A stretch of 64,000 bases of DNA. Source: Zoroaster sp. YZ-2022. Lineage: Eukaryota; Echinodermata; Asteroidea; Forcipulatida; Zoroasteridae. Positions 56,010 to 64,000 of the stretch are shown here, piece after piece. The position numbers and the translations under genes are program-made. The stretch covers positions 37,345,811 through 37,409,810 of the forward strand of contig CM055816.1 of assembly GCA_029582265.1 (NCBI GenBank), given 5' to 3'. The notes under the pieces are model-generated. The model made no database searches, had not been told where the DNA came from, and worked only from the letters and a program-made list of their open reading frames with translations. Positions within the stretch are counted from its first letter, which is position 1; the number at the start of each line of letters is the position of its first letter.

Positions 56010-57402
56010 AAGTTTGTGTCCGCCCTATTTTGTTGACCCACAATAGTGGGGAATGCAACAATATGAAGCACGATTTTTTAGCCATAAGCCGTTTTTTAGG
56101 TACCGGTAGTCTTTTTTACGGCGAAATCTCAAATACCAAGCACACACGGAGCCATTCCCGCACCGTGCCACAGCTCCGTGCAACGGTGCTGTGTGTGCGG
56201 CACTCACCGGTCGCTCTACACGTTCCCGTGCATATGTGTAGCCACTACATGTCATGCTCGCACACGGCCAGCAGTGATCAAAATAAGTTTTAATAAATGA
56301 AAGCAGGAGGGCTATACCAAAGATTAAAGATGACATTTCTAAGCACTGATATCTTCATTATTGTAATTGGCATATTTAATGAATTATTGACGTAAATTTT
56401 CTTAGCAAATGAAAAAAATACCATCAAAGTTTGTGCCATGATGGTTACTCAAGGTATATTATTTATTTATTCATTTTTTGAAATTATTTTTATGAAAATT
56501 AATAAATTCATGTATATTCAAATAAATTATGTGATTAAATTTGCAGGTAATAAAATTATAACACCATGTGCACAATGCAAGATGGCCATATCAAATTTGT
56601 TGTCTCATGCAAGAACCACACCACAAGTCTTTTTTTTCAATTATGTAAACTCGAACATTTATACGTATTAATTATGCAAATTAATTATGAAAATTATTAT
56701 TTTTAATATAAAATACACACTTACTTGCACATGGTCAGTAACGTGCAAAGAAAAATGTCATAAATTGTTTAAACTACTGTTATGTTAACACATTTTATTA
56801 ATTTTTTAATTTTTAAAACATTTTTAAGGACTAATTAATTATGCAAATTACATTATCAAAGGAGGAAATGTGATTATAAAACGAGCTAAGATATGCAGCA
56901 TCTTGTTGGATTATCCATACTTGAATTAGTTTCGCAAAATTTGGTCCCATGAGACATATTTTCTCCTTTTGTTGACAAATAAGAGCTCAAATTTATCTAA
57001 TTAACTAATTAATTATGCAAATTTAGTAATATTTATTACTTTTTTATTTAAAGAATAGTCACAAGTAGGAATTCACAAAGTCTGAGACGAGTTGTGTTTC
57101 ATTAAGAAAAAGTTACAAAAGGTACAAGAGATATATCCACGTTACATTTTGGTACAAAGGAGAAAATAAAGAAAAATATGAGATGATCTTTGACCTCGCA
57201 TCTAATATTTACCCTTACTTTGCAAAATATAATTGGTTGTAACTCTTGATTGGAATGTCCGATTTGAAAAATTCAAAAAGATTTCTTGTAATGAATGAAC
57301 AGCAATTTTTTCATATCACATCAATCATTGTATCTCTGGAACCTTAAAGGTGCAGTATCGTAACGATCATATCACACTTTAGACAGGGCATAGAATCGAT
57401 GT
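56010..57402. other. AT-rich sequence, no gene
   Basis: The word TTAATTATGCAAATTA recurs (56668-56690, 56834, 57008). Otherwise no structure I can support. Confidence 0.5.
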
Positions 57403-57530
57403 ACTACCGGTAGTTTAAGATTAACACAGTGACTGAAAATTACTGGCTCATTTATTCAGCAGTAACGGTAATATGACCTTATCATGTGGGGGTATTATGG
57501 CAGTCACTGATGAGTTAATCTAAAACTAGC
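57403..57530. repeat. Imperfect inverted repeat
   Basis: AGTTTAAGATTAACACAGTGACTG (57411 on) pairs with CAGTCACTGATGAGTTAATCTAAAACT (57500 on), with a ~65-base loop. MITE-sized, ends not clear. Confidence 0.6.
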
Positions 57531-57911
57531 ACTCCGATTCCATACCCTGTTGATCGTGACGATACTGCCCCATTAATTTAAAATCACCTGAAGTGCCTAC
57601 TACTAGTTGTAAATGCGATCGGAATCGCTTACGCAGCGGCCGCATGAAAACAAAGTGCACAAGCTTCAGCACACAACATCGATGGAGAAAAACTCGACAG
57701 TGATGGGTACCAGACTTATTACATTGTCCCAATCACTGGTCTCTCAAGTTTCATGGCGTTTGCTCGTCCATTCTAGACAAATAAAATGAACAGACCTTTG
57801 TACACTTCGGTGTTCTGGCTTCCCTTTTATTTACTGATATGACATCTTGTGTGAACAACTTATGTATCCTTCTTTTTTTTATTTATGTTTTTTCGTTTGA
57901 TTTGTTTAAGC

Positions 57912-58560
57912 GACTCATGACTCGGACTCGACCTTCGTGACGCGTAACTCGGACTCGACCAACATGACTCGGGATTCGGACTCAGAGTCAACACTGGGGA
58001 CTAGAGGCCTTTTCACACTACAGAAAATCTCCGGGTTGGACACGGGTCCGACACGTGTAATCTTGACTGACCTTTTCACACTGTAAAATGTAACACGGCG
58101 CCGATCCGTGTAAGATGCTCGATCCGTGTCGAAACTAACCCTGCTCATGAGGTGGGTTGAGAGCTTTCGATCCGTGTTGAGACCGCCGACACGTGTTGAA
58201 AGCGCCGCGAAAGCGTAGTGTGAAAAGTCACTGGGTTGATTTTCGATCCGTGTGCATTATTGTAGTTATGAAACAACGAACAAACTAATGACCTTTGCTA
58301 GCAACGCAGTGTCGCAATGCAGTGTGGGACTTTCTGCTGTGACCAGTGTAGACTCGAGCGTAGTGTGAAATGATCGAGCAATTACACGTGTCGGATCCGT
58401 GTCGGATAGTTACACGTGTAACCCCAAAACGGATAGTGTGAAATCATACCGGAATTGAACCGTGTTGAAATTCTTCAGAGTCAACACGGAGTGGAACCGT
58501 GTACACTTCTACACGTGTAAGAGGTACATAGTGTGAAAAGGCCTTAGGACTCGGACTCGA
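57912..58560. mobile_element. GACTCG-rich repeat, interrupted copy
   Basis: ACTCGGACTCGACC-type words at 57912-58005 resume at 58548-58560 (GGACTCGGACTCGAGG) on the far side of the nested MITE. Confidence 0.75.
58015..58544. mobile_element. 530-bp MITE with AGGCCTTTTCACACTA ends
   Basis: The ends AGGCCTTTTCACACTA and TAGTGTGAAAAGGCCT are perfect inverted repeats. TAG flanks both sides (58012-58014 and 58545-58547), and joining the flanks restores a GACTAGGACTCGG run. Internally GATCCGTGT and ACACGTGTAA words recur in both orientations. No ORF. Confidence 0.9.
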
Positions 58561-58699
58561 GGTTTGATGAATAGAATACATGTCTGATATTTGCAAACCC
58601 TACAATCAACAAAATAAATAAACCAACCAATAATAACTTCTGATAAAAGCTGGTCGCTGGTAATAAATATAAAATTGCCATTGTGGGCTTTTGACAGAA

Positions 58700-59190
58700 G
58701 CTAGTCGATTGTAAATTAGCTTTTGATTTCATCAGCAAAATCCGAGGAATTTGGTTAAAAATATAAATATAGCTTGTTTTTGTTCAGTTATGGTGGAACT
58801 ACAAATTCCCGCCAATTCCCGCCTAAATTCCCATTTTCCCCTGAAACTTAACCTTTCTGCAACATTTTGATACCAAAATTAGCTGCGACCACCTGCGACC
58901 TGTGATTTTATAGCTATTTTTGTAAACCCCATTCCAACATGTTTGAACCTTTTTTATAACTCGACAGTGAAACTAACGGGACTTAATTATTCCCTTGCAG
59001 TTACTGCTATGTCAACAAAGAGAAGTCAAAGTCTATATTTTTAGAGAAGTCAAAGTATATATTTTATCAAAATAAGTCGATTGTAATTTAGCTTTTTGAT
59101 TTCATCAGCAAAATCTGAGGAATTTGGCTCCAGTGAATTTGGCCAGTGAAACTGGCAGTACTTAATCATTCCCTTGTAAGCAAAGAGAAG
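58700..59190. repeat. ~360-bp direct repeat pair
   Basis: TTTGATTTCATCAGCAAAATC(C/T)GAGGAATTTGG occurs at 58722 and 59096. CAGTGAAACTAACGGGACTTAATTATTCCC at 58966 is matched by a variant at 59149. The copies have diverged. Confidence 0.75.
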
Positions 59191-59282
59191 TCTTGCGAAA
59201 TGATTGCCATGAGAAACGATCGCGGAGTTAAAATATTGTTATCAGTGGCTTGATAGCGGAAATCAAGACGTATCTAAAAAGA

Positions 59283-59852
59283 AATATTCTGTCAGTATGC
59301 CCCTACATACACTATTGGTAAGTAATATTCTGTCAGTATGCCCCTACACACACTATTGGTAAGTAATATTCTGTCAGTATGCCCCTACACACACTATTGG
59401 TAAGTAATATTCTGTCAGTATGCCCCTACATACACTATTGGTAAGTAATATTCTGTCAGTATGCCCCTACATACACTATTGGTAAGTAATATTCTGTCAG
59501 TATGCCCCTACATACACTATTGGTAAGTAATATTCTGTCAGTATGCCCCTACATACACTATTGGTAAGTAATATTCTGTCAGTATGCCCCTACATACACT
59601 ATTGGTAAGTAATATTCTGTCAGTATGCCCCTACATACACTATTGGTAAGTAATATTCTGTCAGTATGTCCCTACATACACTATTGGTAAGTAATATTCT
59701 GTCAGTATGTCCCTACATACACTATTGGTAAGTAATATTCTGTCAGTATACCCCTACATACACTATTGGTAAGTAATATTATGTCAGTATGCCCCTACAT
59801 ACACTATTGGTAAGTAATATTCTGTCAGTATGCCCCTACATACACTATTGGT
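59283..59852. repeat. 41-bp satellite, about 14 copies
   Basis: The unit begins AATATTCTGTCAGTATGCCC and ends ACACTATTGGTAAGT; spacing 41 bp. Copies differ at few positions (CACACA/CATACA, GTCCC, GTATACC). Every full unit contains GGTAAGTA, a consensus-like splice donor. Confidence 0.98.
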
Positions 59853-59865
59853 CAATTCGCAAAAA

Positions 59866-59965
59866 ATGACCACAGTTTTACATGAAACTTATTGGTGTTA
59901 ATCGGGAGCCAATGAAGATCTCGCAATATTGGTGTAATGTGTTCTCTTGGTTTAGTCCGGGTTTC
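59866..59965 (-). pseudogene. L2/CR1-like LINE fragment
   Basis: The minus strand encodes REHITPILRDLHWLPIN and then FHVKLWSFF, the conserved C-terminal segment of L2/CR1 ORF2. It is about 30 residues, cut on one side by the GACTCG element and on the other near the 41-bp satellite. Confidence 0.75.
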
Positions 59966-60215
59966 AAAAGAGTGAATATTGCCATGGGCATTTTGCCGTC
60001 GATTCCGAGTCATAAACATCGAGTCAGAGTCACGAGTCCGAGTACGAAGGGTTTTAGTCCGAGTCCAAGTCCGAGTCATTGTATATGGTGACTCGAGTCG
60101 GACTCGAGTCGGATTCGAGTCATACACGTCTAGCAGATAACGCGAACATAAAGCCAAAAAAGTCTCCGGTTTCTGGTCTCCGCGCGTCGCCTCAGAGCCG
60201 GGCGTCGGCATTTTT
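59966..60215. mobile_element. GACTCG-rich element, copy 2 (inverted)
   Basis: Reverse complement of 52383-52610: GTGAATATTGCCATGGGCAT to AGTCTCCGGTTTCTGGTCTC and GCGTCGGCAT. Both copies adjoin LINE 3' parts, and both have the ACGATGTCCAATT word within 1 kb. Confidence 0.75.
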
Positions 60216-60596
60216 AATTTTGTTGGCTATAAAACGATGTCCAATTGCAGCCAAAATTGCTGGGTCGATTTGAATTCTGCTGTGCTTTGTTTTAAACTAC
60301 TTATCGCATAGGGGTATGAACGTTTGCCCGATTTGTGAGGCAACTCTTACTTAGCCACCATACTTTGTGTAATTTGGTCTGGTCCCAATAACCGCGTACA
60401 CATGTAGGCCCACCACATAATTATTTCACTGGTTGAAAAAAAGAGATTAGGCCTACCAAAAAAAATAAAAACAAAAAAATCGTCAGGAAAATGAGTGGCT
60501 CACCGTGGTTGAAAGTGCGATCATATTGTGTGCCGAAATGATTCTAAACCTTACCACCACACATATAAATGAATGCTCATTTTGTAAATGTTCATG
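60216..60596. other. Unassigned sequence
   Basis: No gene. An A-rich stretch lies at 60455-60480. Confidence 0.5.
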
Positions 60597-60722
60597 GGGT
60601 GCCATGGTCGAGCGGTTTAGTGCATCGGATTTGTGTTCTGATGGTTGAGTCGTCAGAGTGTGTGGGTTCGAAACCTTGCCGCGACCATGGTGCTTGTGTC
60701 CTTGAGCAAGACACTTTACCAT
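60597..60722 (+). mobile_element. tRNA-derived SINE, copy 4, head only
   Basis: GGGGTGCCATGGTCGAGCGG (box A) and TGGGTTCGAAACC (box B), then GACACTTTACCATA, after which the match ends in an A run. The best-preserved tRNA-like head in the window; the tail is missing. Confidence 0.88.
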
Positions 60723-60943
60723 AAGGCCAAAAAAAAAAAGATGTTGAGTTGCCCTCCACCAACCGACCCAAAAGTGCTGAAATCTCGGGTCGTTTTTTTT
60801 TTTTCTTTTTCCCCCACCCCCCCCCCCCCCCTGTCATTCATAGGCCTATTTATTAATGAAACTTACCAATTTTCTTTGTATAAAACATAATACGTTTGAT
60901 TTGTGAAATTTTCCACTTTTTTTACCGGTAAATTTACCGGTAC

Positions 60944-61260
60944 CCAAGACTCAATCTACATGTTTTCAAATCGAATGGCCCCGGCCCTCACATGGTGCAC
61001 TGCCTTCGCACACACTGTGTGCCAACGATTGCGACTCAAATCTACACGTTTTCCAGTCGAATGGCCCCCTCACATGTTTTCTACTGGCTTCGCGCACTGT
61101 TTTGTATGTCAACGATTGCGACTCAATCTACACGTTTTCAAATCAAATGGCCCTCACAAGTTGTGCACTGGCTCCCTGCACTGTACGTGTGTCAACGATT
61201 GCGACTCAATCTACACGTTTTCAAATCGAATGGCCACTCACATGTTGCATGTTGAGCATT
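60944..61260. repeat. ~85-bp degenerate tandem repeat, 4 copies
   Basis: GACTCAATCTACACGTTTTC and variants start at 60948, 61033, 61120 and 61203 (spacing 83-87). Each is followed by AATGGCCC-type and GCACTG-type words. Non-coding in every frame that matters. Confidence 0.85.
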
Positions 61261-61489
61261 GCATGCAATATGGATGAATTTGCTGTGTCAATCACAGCGA
61301 AAAGTACAACAAAAATGCTTGGGATACTTTTATTCTGAAGCAAAATTCCTTGCTGATAGGTATACAAATGAAAAACATGGTACGTGGTTTCAGTTCCAAT
61401 GCATTTCAATCTTTGACCGACCCCTTCAAATATTTTCACTGGAGGGCAACTCAACAATTTTTTTTTTTTTTTGGCCTAATTGCTGCGAG

Positions 61490-61672
61490 GGCCGAATTGA
61501 ACCCAGCCACTGGGGATGTACAAGCCAGTGCATGCTTAGTGCCGGTCCCAAGCCCGGATAAATGGGAGGGTTGCGTCAGGAAGGGCATCCGGCGTAAAAC
61601 CTATGCCAAATCAACTATGCGGATCATGATCCGCTGTGGCGACCCATAATGGGAGCAGCCGAAAGAGGACAA
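61490..61672 (+). mobile_element. RTE-like LINE 3' end
   Basis: CAGGAAGGGCATCCGGCGTA, GATCCGCTGTGGCGACCC and GGGAGCAGCCGAAAGAGGA are words I know from 3' ends of RTE-type LINEs and their derivatives in animals. No coding part is present, so it is a 5'-truncated copy or a derived SINE. Confidence 0.5.
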
Positions 61673-61704
61673 CAACATTTTGTAAATGTTCAAAACCTTT
61701 TATT

Positions 61705-61800
61705 GTAGGTTTTTCCGGCCAAATTCGTCAATTTAGCAGCCAATTTCAACACAACGTCAATCAATGTTGCGCGAAACCGATTGCTAGCATGCTGCTCAAA
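61705..61800. mobile_element. CCCGGTCAATTT family, diverged end
   Basis: TAGGTTTTTCCGGCCAAATTC and TGCTGCTCAAAATCATCAT resemble the termini of the elements at 43519 and 62210. Only one end is clear. Confidence 0.5.
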
Positions 61801-62209
61801 ATCATCATTCAATTTGCTTCATCCAATTAAAAAAATTACTCACCAGCAGCATTCAATTTCGCCTAAGCTTCCCGCGGCGTACAGACAGTCATTCAAATTC
61901 AACACAAATTCGTTTTATTTGATCTTCTGTTCAAGCACTTTAACCAGGAATTTAAAAATGTGTCTTAACAATGATCATTTTAAACAAATAAAATATATTT
62001 ATGCATTTGACTGTTCACCAGAAGTTTTTTTATTTATTTATTTATTATTTATTTATTTTTTTTAAATATAAATTTGCACTGAAAATATAAGCCAATCACA
62101 AAGCATGGACACAAACACTATATTTACTAGGTAAGAATGATATGCATCATATATTTAATTTCTCAACCGATTAAACAACATAATTTTTTCACGATTGTTC
62201 AAGTATTGT

Positions 62210-62867
62210 CTCTATATTTTCCCGGTCTATTTCGGCAAATAAGCAGTCAATTTAAACACCGCGTCATTCTGTTTCGTGCGAAATTGAATGCTGCTCAAAA
62301 TCATCATCCAATTTCATTTTATGAGTAGGCAATAGTACTCAGACACACTCAAACAATACAAAACAGGTTATAATGAAACAGTACAATATAACATAAATGT
62401 TTCAAAAACGCATTACAGGTCAGAAAACCAATAAAGATTCGAATCAGAGAATGAACAAAACAAAGTAAGACGATTGGCCATCTCTAAAGTGTTCGAGAAA
62501 CGCGCATGAATAAAGAAAACAAAATTAAGTTTGAATTAAAGTAAATGTAGGTTATGTATTCTGTTGCCTTTTTTGCATTTGTTTCTCGTATTTTGTTTTA
62601 CTTTTTTTTTTTGCATTCTCATTTTGGGAAATTGATTGCCCGTTATATGAAAATAACATTTTAGTGAAAATCTCCAGTCGAACCAACTCTGCTAAATTGG
62701 ATGACGAATGTGCATTACTAAAACAAACGACGTATTATGCTAAATATAATGCTAAATGAATTTGCATGCCTGAAAATGAAACTGCAGAGGCAAAATCGCT
62801 TTAATATGAACGTATGAAAGTGAAAGTGGCTGCTTATTTGCCGAATTTGACCAGGAAAACCTATAGT
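62210..62867. mobile_element. CCCGGTCAATTT foldback family, copy 2
   Basis: TTTTCCCGGTCTATTTCGGC at the left and CCGAATTTGACCAGGAAAAC at the right. The right half (TCTCCAGTCGAACCAACTCT, GGATGACGAATGTGCATTAC) is the reverse complement of 43528-43800. Confidence 0.75.
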
Positions 62868-63312
62868 AACGTTTCTAGAGTTCATTTCAATACAGCCGGA
62901 GTGATCGTGTGAAAACGCAAGCGTGAACTGAACATGGTACTATTGTGTATTGCTTAATTGCTCCAACCCCCAAACTCATGAGAAGAAAAAATAAACGTGC
63001 GATGCTAAAAAAAAAACTGGACGGTTGTTGCATGCACATAGAATTTTAGGCATTGCGGATAAAATCCTTACGGATTGCTGGAAAAAAGTTGCTTTTACGG
63101 CTTGCACATCAGTAAAACCAGCGTGCGTTCACCATTGCATCAACACCGTCGCGTCGTGAAGTCATCGTTGACCAAGTACGTCGGACGGACGCACAATGTG
63201 CCATGGTGGGACCAAAGTGCGCCCAACTAAATTGTCCATTACTTTGAAGGCATATTATAGACCCAGATATGTTTTTGGACCCGCAGATGTCAATGAAAGC
63301 GTTTTAAACATT

Positions 63313-63644
63313 TCGTCGTGTGCCTGAAGGACGTAACAAAAGTGTGACCGGCAAAAGGTCGTAAGCAATTAATGTGCAAAATTTTGTTTCAAGAAAACTG
63401 AGTGTGAAAGTTTGGTTGTTTTTCTGCCCTTTATAAGTCTTTGTAGGAAAGTTAAATCCCCGCATGGGAATGGAAAGTCATGTCTTGGGCGTAATTCTTG
63501 CAACAAATATATAACAGCTATGCCCTACGTTTTTATCAAAGGAGCCATTTGATTGCTTACCACATTCTGCTGGTACAAACAGTTGTACTTTGTGCCTGGA
63601 AGAAGGTCATAGAGCCTTACGACCTTCTTCTGGGCACACGACGA
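63313..63644. mobile_element. Small MITE-like inverted-repeat element
   Basis: TCGTCGTGTGCCTGAAGGACG at the left and the complement of CTTCTTCTGGGCACACGACGA at the right. A second hairpin (CTGGAAGAAGGTCATA / TACGACCTTCTTC) lies just inside the right end. No ORF. Confidence 0.65.
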
Positions 63645-63776
63645 TTTATGACGACATCAAAAAATGATTACTGATTGGACTGCGGATAATTCAGGCTTAT
63701 AGCCTCAATAGAGTTTTTGTTCGTTTTAAATTACACTAATCGAGTGTATGTGTTACGGCTGTCAATTATTGTAGGA

Positions 63777-64000
63777 TAAAATTATCCCGTCGTATCAGAG
63801 AGGCTATTGAGATTCATAAACATGACACTGTCCCCCAGGACATCGGCTATTTCATCAGCAACATTTGGCATTCAATCCTACCATCCACCAACACCCACAC
63901 CCCACTGTCAACTGATACGCCTCAGCGAGCAGGCAACTCACACACAGCAGGCGGAAACACACACAACAAGAACAATGCCACGGTGGTATGGAACGCTACA
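63777..64000 (+). pseudogene. Penelope-like element, C-terminal end of the polyprotein (partial)
   Basis: The frame reads RIKLSRRIREAIEIHKHDTV, then PQDIGYFISNIWHSILPS and a T/N-rich stretch to the window end. In Penelope-like elements the GIY-YIG endonuclease domain is followed by RRIREAIEI-type and then DxGYxLSxxW-type motifs (family knowledge). Upstream of 63775 the frame is not convincing and a stop lies near 63730, so the copy is 5'-truncated. It continues beyond the window. Reverse transcriptase and GIY-YIG core are not seen here. Confidence 0.65.

Noticed and set aside
60597..60722. tRNA gene
   Set aside because: Box A and B are present, but the acceptor stem and cloverleaf are not intact and the sequence continues as the SINE family.

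Overview
This is eukaryotic, repeat-dominated DNA from a marine invertebrate deuterostome; an echinoderm or a close relative is my best guess (inference, moderate confidence). The signs are GT-AG split exons, short 1-1 phase EGF exons, a Gypsy-type LTR element primed by tRNA-Leu like the SURL elements of sea urchins, a tRNA-derived SINE paired with an L2-type LINE, a Polinton, Penelope remains, and frequent TAGGCCTA-type words. No bacterial gene organisation is present. Three gaps of exactly 500 N (1369-1868, 26919-27418, 48921-49420) are placeholder scaffold joins.

Layout. 1-6750: inverted repeats of about 1.3 kb enclose a decayed three-exon gene for a SWIM-finger, YqaJ-nuclease-like protein, with a SINE inside it. 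6750-8850: mostly non-coding, with one plausible first exon. 8850-13575: a full SINE, a 44-bp satellite (about 53 copies), a 77-bp repeat, one orphan exon, and small foldback repeats that share words with the satellite. 13600-27420: arrays of a 36-bp repeat and two tandem 5.3-5.9 kb units, each ending in an unrecognised protein exon with a basic nuclear-type tract. 27500-28640: a LINE ORF1 remnant.

28640-37430: a decayed Polinton/Maverick (integrase, membrane proteins, protein-primed PolB, accessory ORF). Its capsid/ATPase/protease middle is missing, integrase and PolB are joined tail to tail, the PolB motif C segment is triplicated in frame, and PolB is split by 2.3 kb of foreign and partly low-quality sequence. 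38230-44760: tandem duplications of an EGF exon with its intron on the minus strand, probably the only host-gene segment here. 44764-48700: a Gypsy-like LTR, tRNA-Leu primer site and frameshifted gag, with a MITE in the LTR and a microsatellite plus SINE just after the primer site. 49430-51430: an L1/Tx1-like LINE that has lost its YADD block. 52380-54050: an L2/CR1-like LINE 3' end whose tail matches the SINEs, then a Penelope-tail-like foldback with a hammerhead-like core. 54835-56009: a possible second LTR. 57400-64000: MITEs, a GACTCG-rich element, a 41-bp satellite, an RTE-like tail, foldback elements, and a Penelope-like C-terminus running off the window end.

Nearly everything recognisable belongs to mobile DNA, mostly broken. 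The most unusual observations are the PolB motif C triplication with the integrase-PolB fusion, the SWIM/YqaJ gene between long inverted repeats, the SINE/LINE shared tail, and the link between the 44-bp satellite and nearby foldback repeats.
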